Source: Brevibacillus_H ginsengisoli (GTDB lineage: Bacteria > Bacillota > Bacilli > Brevibacillales > Brevibacillaceae). Taken from it: DNA of 64,000 nucleotides. The stretch covers positions 365,467-429,466 of the forward strand of contig NZ_JBNJQR010000004.1 of NCBI RefSeq assembly GCF_050113715.1, read 5' to 3'. The notes under the pieces were generated by a model. That model made no database searches, had not been told where the DNA came from, and saw only the letters and a list, made by a program, of their open reading frames with translations. The first letter of the stretch is position 1, and every line of letters begins with the position of its first letter. Shown piece by piece: positions 41,112 to 48,903 of the stretch. Position numbers and translations under genes: made by a program.

Positions 41112-42506
41112 TTGAAGAAACTATTTTCTTTTATTCGTGAGAACGAGCCGACAACGAAATTTCAAGATTCTATTGAATTGATTTGCCAAATTATTGCTCA
41201 AGCTGCTGAAGGAGATTTAAGAGTCCGTGTGAATCTGCCGGAAACAGATTCTTGCCATAAAGTTGGGGTTGCGGTAAATAGTCTGTTGGAATTGTTCGAG
41301 AAGACAATTATCGAATTTGCGCTTGCCCAAACAAATACGGTTTCAAGAGGCATTCATGAAAACGTATTCATTAACAGGATTGAACAAGACACAGGGGAGT
41401 TACACAAAAATAGCATGACCGTAGTTGATATTGCCGAGCAGGTGTCGAATGCGATTCTTCATGTAGCGGATCAATCAACAGAGGTTTCTTTTCACCTGGA
41501 TAACGTGAGGAAAGAAGGGGAAGCAAGTAAGCATAATATGGCCGCTTCATCCAACCAGATGCGCAACGTCAGTAACGATATGGAGCATGTATTGTCTCAG
41601 GTTAATGAATTAAATGGACAGGCAAAATCCATTAATGACTTGGTTACCTTTATTCGGGAGATCGCTGATCAAACCAATCTTCTGGCGTTGAATGCGGCGA
41701 TTGAGGCTGCGCGTGCGGGGGAAAACGGAAAAGGTTTTGGAGTGGTCGCGGGCGAGGTAAGAAATCTGGCGGAACGGACAAAGGAATCAGTCCAACAAAT
41801 AACCAAACAAGTCAATAACGTGCAACACGGAATTATACATGTTTCAGAAAAAATTGATTCTTTAGCTAAACAAATTCAAGATGGGACTCGTCACTCCGAT
41901 CACGCCTATCAAACGATCGATCAGATTATCAATTCCTTGCATGATACCATAGGAAATGTAATGGAGATTGTTCCCGTTTTACAGCAACAATCAGCTTCAT
42001 TTCAACAAGTCTCCGGGACAATGAAGGAGATGAGCCTTCATACGGAAAGAACCGCAATCGATGTACGAGATAGCGCGAGCAATATGTTTGAATTGGGTTC
42101 CATTATGGAAAAAATGCGACAAAAATCATCTGTTTTTCAAGCGAACTTCAAGCCCGAAGAAATAATAGAATTGGCTAAAACCGATCATTTGTTATGGAAA
42201 TGGCGCTTAGAGAATATGTTACTTGGGAGAATCACTTTACAAAGCGATACGGTTAAAGACCATACCATTTGTCGTTTAGGTAAATGGTATTATGGAAAAG
42301 GCAGCGAACGATTAGGGCAAAACAGTATCTTTCAATCGGTTGAGGAACCTCACAGGCTATTTCATGAAACTTGCGCTAAAGCAATAGTGGCATTTAATAA
42401 ACAGGATGAAGAGGAAGCGCGTCGTCTATACCAAGATATACAACTCTTATCATCTGAGATTGTCACTCGCTTGGATCAATTAAGTGAACAGGTTACGCCA
42501 AAATAG
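41112..42506 (+). CDS. Soluble methyl-accepting chemotaxis protein with C-terminal CZB domain
   Basis: The 464-residue chemoreceptor has no membrane helix, so it senses cytoplasmic signals. A HAMP-like N-terminal part (EGDLRVRVNLPETDSCHKVG) leads to the MCP signalling hairpin with tip FIREIADQTNLLALNAAIEAARAGENGKGFGVVAGEVRNLAE. The C-terminal zinc-binding CZB domain shows DHLLWKWRL, TICRLGKWYYG, EEPHRLFHETC, the expected three-His/one-Cys set. CZB receptors respond to zinc or zinc-dependent oxidants. The TTG start has a modest AAGG site. Confidence 0.9.
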   Translation: MKKLFSFIRENEPTTKFQDSIELICQIIAQAAEGDLRVRVNLPETDSCHKVGVAVNSLLELFEKTIIEFALAQTNTVSRGIHENVFINRIEQDTGELHKNSMTVVDIAEQVSNAILHVADQSTEVSFHLDNVRKEGEASKHNMAASSNQMRNVSNDMEHVLSQVNELNGQAKSINDLVTFIREIADQTNLLALNAAIEAARAGENGKGFGVVAGEVRNLAERTKESVQQITKQVNNVQHGIIHVSEKIDSLAKQIQDGTRHSDHAYQTIDQIINSLHDTIGNVMEIVPVLQQQSASFQQVSGTMKEMSLHTERTAIDVRDSASNMFELGSIMEKMRQKSSVFQANFKPEEIIELAKTDHLLWKWRLENMLLGRITLQSDTVKDHTICRLGKWYYGKGSERLGQNSIFQSVEEPHRLFHETCAKAIVAFNKQDEEEARRLYQDIQLLSSEIVTRLDQLSEQVTPK

Positions 42507-42630
42507 AAATAAAACAGATCGATATTTCTTAACATGAAATTGATGATTTAATTGAATCTACCAACTATAATATTGGACGTATAGTGTCCTTATAAGATTT
42601 AACGTAGGTTGAAAGGGAGAGATATGTCGG

Positions 42631-43422
42631 ATGCATGATTATTGGATTGCTGTAGTTCAAGGAATTGTCGAGGGACTTACAGAGTTTTTACCAGTATCCT
42701 CAACGGGTCACTTGATACTTGCCGGTGAATTGATGAAATTCGAGGGGCCAAAAGCTGAAACATTTGAAATCATCATCCAATTAGGAGCAATACTGGCAGT
42801 TGTCATTCTTTATTGGAACCGAATCATGAGTCTTCTCAGTTTTAAAAAGTCATCAAGTTCAAACCTGAACCTGAAGCATATTATCGTTGCTATTCTTCCG
42901 GCGATGATTTTGGGATTGTTACTTCATAAGGTGATTAAAAACTATCTTTTCTCCCCTTACACTGTCCTAATCGGTTTGGTGGTCGGTGGCTTGTTTATGA
43001 TTTATGCGGAAAAACGCCATGTGCCGGTGCAAACAGACACCATTGATGATTTGAGCTACAAACAAGCATTTTCGATTGGGTTATTTCAGTGCTTAGCCCT
43101 TTGGCCAGGCTTCTCTCGTTCTGGCGCGACGATCGCGGGTGGCTTGTTAGTTGGAACCAATCATAAGACGGCAGCAAACTTTTCTTTTCTGATCGCTATA
43201 CCTATGATGATTGCAGCGAGCGGCTATGATCTTCTCAAGTCTTACAAACTACTTTCGATGGATGACCTTGTTTTCTTCTTGATAGGTTTCTTTGTGTCCT
43301 TTATCGTTGCCTTGCTAGCAGTTGTCACTTTCCTTAAGTTACTGGAGAAATTAAAACTGAGCGCTTTTGCCTACTATCGGTTCATTGTCGCCATTCTCTT
43401 CTGGTTGTTCATCCTGAAGTAA
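42631..43422 (+). CDS. uppP: Undecaprenyl-diphosphatase (BacA/UppP)
   Basis: Membrane phosphatase that recycles the lipid carrier of cell-wall synthesis and confers bacitracin tolerance. The 263 residues have about eight helices with both catalytic motifs: EGLTEFLPVSSTGHLILAGE and GFSRSGATIAGGL. GGGAG is upstream, and a strong terminator follows. Confidence 0.96.
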   Translation: MHDYWIAVVQGIVEGLTEFLPVSSTGHLILAGELMKFEGPKAETFEIIIQLGAILAVVILYWNRIMSLLSFKKSSSSNLNLKHIIVAILPAMILGLLLHKVIKNYLFSPYTVLIGLVVGGLFMIYAEKRHVPVQTDTIDDLSYKQAFSIGLFQCLALWPGFSRSGATIAGGLLVGTNHKTAANFSFLIAIPMMIAASGYDLLKSYKLLSMDDLVFFLIGFFVSFIVALLAVVTFLKLLEKLKLSAFAYYRFIVAILFWLFILK

Positions 43423-43426
43423 AACC

Positions 43427-43465
43427 ATAGGACCCAATCATCTGTACAGGATGATTGGGTCCTAT
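43427..43465 (+). terminator. Terminator of uppP
   Basis: ATAGGACCCAATCATC and GATGATTGGGTCCTAT are perfect 16-bp arms, with a 7-base loop and CCTTTTG tail. Confidence 0.92.
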
Positions 43466-43699
43466 CCTTTTGTAAATCAAGACAACCGGATCGAAGTAAT
43501 GGCATGAAAGCAGGGCAATGGTTTACCATTTAATAACTGTAAGGATTAGAAAATAGAAGAAAAACATTACAAGCATAAGAGAATGAATAATAAACGCTGT
43601 TTTGGTTTAAAAAAGACTGAAATTGGTTTGTTTTCGGCGTTTTCATTATTTCACTTTTATTTAAGGGGAGAATATAATAAGTTTCATCAAACGCAATAA
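43466..43699 (+). promoter_or_regulatory. Upstream region of the kdp leader
   Basis: This stretch is non-coding and AT-rich. A good -10 TATAAT lies at 43674-43679; a weak -35 (TTTCAC) is 18 bases upstream. Nothing else recognisable was found. Confidence 0.4.
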
Positions 43700-43836
43700 A
43701 AACTGCAAACCGGCTTAATCCCGAGGCACTCGGGAGCGGAGGAACCAATTTTTTGGGGTTAATTCTATGATTGTTGTAGAAGGGATGAGAAAGCTCTTTC
43801 GCCATCCTACCCGTCAGCTAACTTCGTCGGCTAAAG
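43700..43836 (+). ncRNA. Cyclic-di-AMP riboswitch (ydaO/yuaA type)
   Basis: The conserved blocks of the ydaO class are present in order. TTAATCCCGAGG and CGGGAGCGGAGGAACC come first, then TTTTGGGGTTAAT. A variable stem GGGATGAG/CATCC follows, and the closing ACCCGTCAGCTAACTTCGTC with GGC. This RNA class binds cyclic di-AMP and normally turns off potassium-uptake and cell-wall genes. It precedes a terminator and the kdp operon, a logical target. The exact ends are approximate. Confidence 0.9.
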
Positions 43837-43850
43837 CGAGGGAGGTCATA

Positions 43851-43880
43851 AGACCGCCTGAATCGAGAAGGTCTTTTTTG
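43851..43880 (+). terminator. Expression-platform terminator of the cyclic-di-AMP riboswitch
   Basis: AAGACC (43851-43856) pairs with GGTCTT (43871-43876), followed by TTTT. AAGACC can alternatively pair with GGTC just upstream (43845-43848) or with GGTCTT at 43925-43930, giving possible switching partners. Confidence 0.65.
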
Positions 43881-43960
43881 TTGTCTTCAGACAGTAGGAA
43901 TGAATTTCTCGAATGATTTTTGCAGGTCTTTTTCGTTTGCAATTCAATAGCAACTGTTCC

Positions 43961-44160
43961 TGAATGAGTACAGGGAGACGGAACGCAAAGAGGGCACACG
44001 TGCTGGCTGGGCGTTAGGTAGACCAATGAGTACTTTTTCTCCGGCAGTTGAATTCATGAATAAGTTCGCCATAAGGGAGGAGCCTAATCTCCTTCTGTGT
44101 GGGGAGTCTCTATTCATTGATTCAATTCGGGGTAAGAGTATGATTTGGTCTATTTTTTTT
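43961..44160 (+). ncRNA. Unassigned structured leader ending in a long-range terminator-like helix
   Basis: No convincing gene is present between 43881 and 44303. AACGC/GCGTT (43983-43987 with 44010-44014) encloses a GCAC/GTGC hairpin. TAGACCAA (44019-44026) pairs perfectly with TTGGTCTA (44145-44152), which is immediately followed by eight Ts (44153-44160). Inside, CCG..AGTTGAATTCATGAATA (44041-44062) pairs with TATTCATTGATTCAATTCGG (44111-44130) with few mismatches, and a smaller hairpin occupies 44073-44094. I do not recognise the family. Confidence 0.55.
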
Positions 44161-44303
44161 CGCTCTAAAATGGCATTTTTGCTCATCAGGCTTTGTTTGA
44201 GTGGTGTAGGAGGGTGACAGATACGTATGTAAAAGCGGCTATGGGTAAAACGAAAATCTGGGGGATTTAGCGATTTTAACTATTGAATAAGGAGGAGAGC
44301 GGT

Positions 44304-44408
44304 ATGGATATCATCTCCGTAGCACTAATACTAGGTTGTTTCGGAATATTTTATTTAACGGTAAATTTTTGCGACAAGGTCATTGATGAACAGGGAGGCA
44401 AAAAGTAA
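44304..44408 (+). CDS. 34-residue single-helix peptide upstream of kdpF
   Basis: The ATG at 44304 is preceded by AAGGAGGAGAGCGGT, an excellent ribosome site. The peptide MDIISVALILGCFGIFYLTV, then NFCDKVIDEQGGKK, has one membrane helix (residues 3-21) and a charged cytoplasmic-like tail. Its stop overlaps the kdpF start (TAATG), so they are translationally coupled. Small single-helix peptides are seen before some Firmicute kdp operons; whether this one is part of the pump is unknown. Confidence 0.75.
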   Translation: MDIISVALILGCFGIFYLTVNFCDKVIDEQGGKK

Positions 44409-44485
44409 TGATCCTCTTGCTAATCATTGTTGCCGGCCTATCGATCTACTTGGTAGACGCGTTGATTCATCCTGAAAAGTATTAA
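44408..44485 (+). CDS. kdpF: Potassium-transporting ATPase subunit KdpF
   Basis: A 25-residue peptide, MILLLIIVAGLSIYLVDALI, then HPEKY. It is a single membrane helix ending in the family pattern LxxALxxPExY/F; KdpF stabilises the KdpABC complex. It is coupled to the preceding 34-residue frame and lies 33 bases before kdpA. Confidence 0.88.
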   Translation: MILLLIIVAGLSIYLVDALIHPEKY

Positions 44486-44518
44486 TGTCTTCTGTGTTTA
44501 TTGAAGGAGGAACCCACT

Positions 44519-46192
44519 GTGGACTTTATACAAATAGCAGTTGTTTTGAGCTTGCTTCTCGTGTTGGCTATTCCAATGGGGCGGTATATTGCCTCGGCAT
44601 TCTCGCTTGAGGCAACTGGACTAGATAGAGTGTTTGGCGGAATTGAGAATGGAATCTATAGGCTGGCGGGCATTAAAAAAAATGAGATGACGTGGAAAGA
44701 GTATGCGAAAGCGCTGCTCCTCAGCAATCTCGTAATGGTTCTGATTGCTTACCTGATCCTGCGGTTACAAGGAATTCTGCCAGGTAATCCAAGTCAAATA
44801 GCCGGAATGGATCCGCTGTTGACGTTTAACACGGCCATTAGTTTTTTGACGAACACGAACCTGCAGCATTATAGCGGGGAATCGGGGTTATCGTATTTAT
44901 CACAAATGATGGTCATCATGTTCTTGATGTTTGCTACACCCGCTACCGGTCTTGCAGCAGCTGTTGCCTTTTTCCGTGGGATAACCGGCCAGAAAAGCTT
45001 GGGTAACTTCTATATCGATCTAACTCGTGCTATTACTCGTATCTTATTACCTCTATCGATAGTAGTTACCTTGGTTCTGGTTGCCCAGGGCGTACCGCAA
45101 ACATTGGCCCCTACAGCTTCGGCAACAACTGTGGAAGGGACACAGCAATTAATCGCTCGAGGTCCAGTCGCTTCTTTGGAATCTATTAAGCATTTGGGAA
45201 CGAACGGTGGAGGATTCTTTGGCGCTAACTCAGCTCATCCGTTTGAGAATCCTACACCGTTTAGCAACGTGCTCGAAATTCTCTCCATGTTCTTGTTGCC
45301 CGCTTCTTTACCGTTTGCTTTTGGGGCGATGACGCGTAATCGGAAGCATGGATGGATTATTTTCGCGTCGATGGGACTGATGTTCGTAGCCTTTTTGACA
45401 ACGGCTTATGTCAGTGAAATAAACGGAAACCCTGCGCTGGCTAAGGCAGGATTATCACAATCGATGGGCAGCATGGAAGGGAAAGAAGTTCGTATTGGTA
45501 TAGCCCAAAGCGCATTGTTCACGACCGTCACCACTGCAGCTACGACAGGTTCCGTCAATAATATGCATGACACCTTAACTCCGCTAGGTGGAATTGTTCC
45601 ACTCGGTCAAATGATGCTCAACTGTATCTTTGGTGGAGACGGGGTTGGAACGATCAACATTTTGATGTACGCCATTCTAGCTGTGTTTCTGGCGGGACTA
45701 ATGGTAGGGAGAACCCCTGAGTTTTTGGGCAGGAAGATTGAAGGCAAAGAAATGAAATTAATCGCCATTACGATTCTTGTCCATCCATTCATTATTTTGG
45801 CTCCGAGCGCAATCGCTTTGGTTACTCAAATGGGCTCTTCTGCTATATCAAACCCGGGATTCCACGGCATATCACAAGTTGTTTATGAATTTACTTCTTC
45901 GGCGGCGAATAACGGCTCTGGATTTGAAGGCTTGGGAGATAACACTCCTTTCTGGAATCTCTCTACGGGATTAGTGATGCTGATGGGTCGATATATCTCC
46001 ATTATTGCTATGTTGGCTGTTGCCGGATCACTAAAGGCGAAGACTCCTGTTCCTGAGACAATTGGTACATTTAGAACAGACAATAGTACCTTTTTGGTGA
46101 TCCTCGTGGCAACTGTCTTGATCGTAGGAGCGTTGACCTTCTTCCCAGTCATAGCCTTAGGACCGATAGCCGAATGGTTGACGATTCGTTAA
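44519..46192 (+). CDS. kdpA: Potassium-transporting ATPase potassium-binding subunit KdpA
   Basis: Channel-like subunit that selects potassium in the high-affinity KdpFABC pump. The 557 residues hold four pore-loop repeats, including TNLQHYSGESGLSYLSQM, the filter segment GTNGGGFFGANSAHPFENP and TSSAANNGSGFEGLGDNTPF. AAGGAGG is 8 bases before the GTG at 44519; an upstream TTG frame lacks its own site. Confidence 0.97.
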   Translation: MDFIQIAVVLSLLLVLAIPMGRYIASAFSLEATGLDRVFGGIENGIYRLAGIKKNEMTWKEYAKALLLSNLVMVLIAYLILRLQGILPGNPSQIAGMDPLLTFNTAISFLTNTNLQHYSGESGLSYLSQMMVIMFLMFATPATGLAAAVAFFRGITGQKSLGNFYIDLTRAITRILLPLSIVVTLVLVAQGVPQTLAPTASATTVEGTQQLIARGPVASLESIKHLGTNGGGFFGANSAHPFENPTPFSNVLEILSMFLLPASLPFAFGAMTRNRKHGWIIFASMGLMFVAFLTTAYVSEINGNPALAKAGLSQSMGSMEGKEVRIGIAQSALFTTVTTAATTGSVNNMHDTLTPLGGIVPLGQMMLNCIFGGDGVGTINILMYAILAVFLAGLMVGRTPEFLGRKIEGKEMKLIAITILVHPFIILAPSAIALVTQMGSSAISNPGFHGISQVVYEFTSSAANNGSGFEGLGDNTPFWNLSTGLVMLMGRYISIIAMLAVAGSLKAKTPVPETIGTFRTDNSTFLVILVATVLIVGALTFFPVIALGPIAEWLTIR

Positions 46193-46216
46193 TACAGGAG
46201 TAAAGGAGCTATACCT

Positions 46217-48256
46217 ATGAGTACATCGCGCAAATCCGCGCTTAACCAAGAGTTGATCAAGGAAGCAATACTAGACTCATTTAAAAAGCTGAATCCTCGT
46301 ACCATGGCTAAAAATCCCGTCATGTTCGTGGTGGAAGTTGGTTTTATCGTAACACTGATTCTGACGGTCTTTCCTGGATGGTTTGGCACACAAGCCAATC
46401 CTGTCTACAACGGAATCGTTAGTGCGATTTTATTTGTAACCATTCTGTTTGCCAATTTCGCGGAAGCGTTGGCGGAAGGGCGCGGGAAAGCGCAAGCCGC
46501 CAGTCTGAAAAAAACCAAACAAGATACTCAAGCAAAAGTGATCCAGAAAGATGGATCGATTAAAACAGTAAGCTCTACCAATTTACGTAAAGGTGACATC
46601 GTCCTGGTTGATACGAATGAGTTGATTCCAAGTGACGGGGAAATTATTGAAGGCGTGGCAGCAGTAGATGAATCGGCGATCACTGGAGAATCGGCTCCGG
46701 TGATTAAAGAAGCGGGTGGGGATTTCAGCTCGGTTACAGGTGGAACTCGTGTCATTAGTGACCAGATTAAGATCAGAGTGACGACTGATCCAGGGGAGTC
46801 CTTCTTGGATCGAATGATCAGCCTGGTAGAAGGGGCGGAACGTCAAAAAACCCCTAACGAGATCGCACTGAACACATTACTGGTCAGCTTGACGCTCATC
46901 TTCTTGATTGTTTGTACGTCACTAGAGCCGATCGCGGCATATGTGAATGCCAGCATCCCGATTGCAACGCTTGTCGCCTTGCTGGTTTGCTTGATCCCGA
47001 CAACCATTGGTGGTTTATTGTCCGCCATCGGGATTGCCGGAATGGACCGGGTCACTCAATTTAATGTCATAGCGATGTCAGGTAAAGCTGTTGAAGCGGC
47101 TGGTGATATTAATACCATCATTTTGGATAAAACAGGAACCATTACATTCGGAAATCGTATGGCTGCGTCATTCGTACCAGTGGGAAATGCAGAAGCAGAG
47201 GAATTGAATCGTATGGCTCTCAGGAGCTCTCTGCATGATGAAACACCTGAAGGCCGCTCTGTCATCGAACTGGCAAAAAGACTGGGTGTTCCCGAATCTG
47301 AACTACAGGTTCAAGGGTCGGAAGGAATTGAGTTTAAGGCGGAGACACGAATGAGTGGTACGGATTTCGCTGATGGCCAAAAAGTCCGCAAAGGTGCTGT
47401 AGACGCCATTAAAGAATATGTAACCCAACAAGGTGGTGTGATCCCTGCCGACCTTGAGGAGAAAAGCAAACAGATTGCTACAGATGGCGGTACACCTCTT
47501 GCAGTAGCAGATGGAAATCGCATCTTGGGATTAATCTATCTGAAGGATACCGTAAAGCCTGGTATGAAGGAGCGCTTTGACGAGCTACGTAGAATGGGAA
47601 TCCGGACGATCATGTGTACCGGTGATAACCCGCTGACAGCCGCTACAATTGCTCGTGAAGCGGGTGTGGATGATTTTATTGCTGAAGCGAAACCAGAAGA
47701 TAAGATTGCGGTAATTCGCCGCGAACAGGCGGCAGGAAAATTGGTTGCCATGACAGGAGACGGTACGAACGACGCTCCTGCTCTTGCCCAAGCCGACGTG
47801 GGTCTTGCCATGAATAGCGGTACAGTAGCCGCTAAAGAGGCTGCCAACATGGTGGATCTCGATTCTGACCCAACGAAAATCATTGAAGTTGTGGCCATTG
47901 GCAAACAGCTTCTCATGACTCGTGGAGCTCTCACGACGTTTAGTATCGCGAACGATGTGGCCAAATACTTTGCGATAATTCCAGCGATGTTCATGTTAGC
48001 CATCCCACAGATGAAAGCTTTAAACATCATGGGGCTGGCGACACCGCAAAGCGCTATCTTGTCCGCATTAATCTTCAATGCGATTATTATTCCGATTCTA
48101 ATTCCACTTGCCATGAAGGGTGTCAAATACATTCCAATGAGCGCAACCAAGCTGTTGACGCGAAACCTGTTCATTTATGGCCTAGGCGGAGTGATCGTTC
48201 CATTTATCGGAATCAAAATCATTGATGTAATGCTTGTACTATTCGGCCTAGTGTAA
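46217..48256 (+). CDS. kdpB: Potassium-transporting ATPase ATP-binding subunit KdpB
   Basis: P-type ATPase subunit that powers Kdp transport. It has the phosphorylation motif ILDKTGTITFGNR (Asp about 306), the actuator loop DESAITGESAPVI, the nucleotide domain (SSLHDETPEGRSVIELA, KGAVDAI) and the hinge GDGTNDAPALAQADVG. It has 679 residues, the expected length. It starts 24 bases after kdpA with GGAG upstream. Confidence 0.98.
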   Translation: MSTSRKSALNQELIKEAILDSFKKLNPRTMAKNPVMFVVEVGFIVTLILTVFPGWFGTQANPVYNGIVSAILFVTILFANFAEALAEGRGKAQAASLKKTKQDTQAKVIQKDGSIKTVSSTNLRKGDIVLVDTNELIPSDGEIIEGVAAVDESAITGESAPVIKEAGGDFSSVTGGTRVISDQIKIRVTTDPGESFLDRMISLVEGAERQKTPNEIALNTLLVSLTLIFLIVCTSLEPIAAYVNASIPIATLVALLVCLIPTTIGGLLSAIGIAGMDRVTQFNVIAMSGKAVEAAGDINTIILDKTGTITFGNRMAASFVPVGNAEAEELNRMALRSSLHDETPEGRSVIELAKRLGVPESELQVQGSEGIEFKAETRMSGTDFADGQKVRKGAVDAIKEYVTQQGGVIPADLEEKSKQIATDGGTPLAVADGNRILGLIYLKDTVKPGMKERFDELRRMGIRTIMCTGDNPLTAATIAREAGVDDFIAEAKPEDKIAVIRREQAAGKLVAMTGDGTNDAPALAQADVGLAMNSGTVAAKEAANMVDLDSDPTKIIEVVAIGKQLLMTRGALTTFSIANDVAKYFAIIPAMFMLAIPQMKALNIMGLATPQSAILSALIFNAIIIPILIPLAMKGVKYIPMSATKLLTRNLFIYGLGGVIVPFIGIKIIDVMLVLFGLV

Positions 48257-48282
48257 ATCATGAGAAGGTAAAGGTGAAACCT

Positions 48283-48840
48283 ATGTTAAAAAATGTACGG
48301 TTCATACTTGTATTGATAGTGATCTGTGGTATTGCCTATCCGCTTGCGATGACAGGAATTTCACAGCTGATCATGCCAGCAAAAGCAAACGGCAGCCTGA
48401 TCACTGACCAAAACGGAAAAACAATTGGCTCAGAATTAATTGGTCAAACATTCCATGACCCCAAATATTTTCAGGGGCGCATTTCCTCAATCGATAACAA
48501 TGCTGCAGGTTCGGGTTCCAATAACTACGCCCCTTCTAATCCAGCGCTGATCGAGAGAACGCAAAAGGACATCGAAGCTTTTTTGGCCGCAAATCCAACT
48601 GTCAAAAAAGAAGAGATTCCAGCCGATCTCTTAACCAACTCTGCTTCGGGACTTGATCCGCACATTTCACCGCAATCGGCCAAAATTCAAATTTCTCGAA
48701 TTGCCAAGGCAAGAGGAATGGATGCTGCCAAAATCGAAGCGCTAGTTGATCAACAGACAGAGGGACGGCAATTTGGTATTTTTGGCGAGCCAAGAGTGAA
48801 TGTCTTAGAGCTTAATCTCGCTTTGGACCAATTGAGATAG
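48283..48840 (+). CDS. kdpC: Potassium-transporting ATPase subunit KdpC
   Basis: One N-terminal membrane helix (about 5-27), then an extracytoplasmic domain with the family segments IGSELIGQTFHDPKYFQGR, ASGLDPHISPQSAKIQISRI and VNVLELNLALDQLR. ATG 48283 follows AAGGTG by 6-7 bases and gives 185 residues; the GTG at 48274 lies in that site. It is followed by a terminator before the KdpD-like gene. Confidence 0.96.
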   Translation: MLKNVRFILVLIVICGIAYPLAMTGISQLIMPAKANGSLITDQNGKTIGSELIGQTFHDPKYFQGRISSIDNNAAGSGSNNYAPSNPALIERTQKDIEAFLAANPTVKKEEIPADLLTNSASGLDPHISPQSAKIQISRIAKARGMDAAKIEALVDQQTEGRQFGIFGEPRVNVLELNLALDQLR

Positions 48841-48850
48841 CTAGAAATGG

Positions 48851-48873
48851 GGAGAGATTCGTCTCTCCTTTTT
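48851..48873 (+). terminator. Intra-operon UUCG terminator between kdpC and the KdpD-like gene
   Basis: GGAGAGA, loop TTCG, TCTCTCC, then TTTTTG. This compact stable terminator lies 10 bases after kdpC and 31 bases before the next start, so sensor expression should be lower than or independently regulated from the pump. Confidence 0.85.
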
Positions 48874-48903
48874 GCCATTTTTCTTTTTGAGAGGAGTTCG
48901 TGT

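Noticed and set aside
43944..44186. 80-codon minus-strand frame in the kdp leader
   Set aside because: It is antisense to the operon leader, has no family resemblance and lacks a ribosome site.
44026..44217. 63-codon plus-strand frame in the kdp leader
   Set aside because: Its codons coincide with long complementary arms, it contains a T8 tract, and the ribosome site is poor; RNA structure explains the sequence better.
47536..48174. 212-codon minus-strand frame opposite kdpB
   Set aside because: It is a shadow of the P-type ATPase coding frame.
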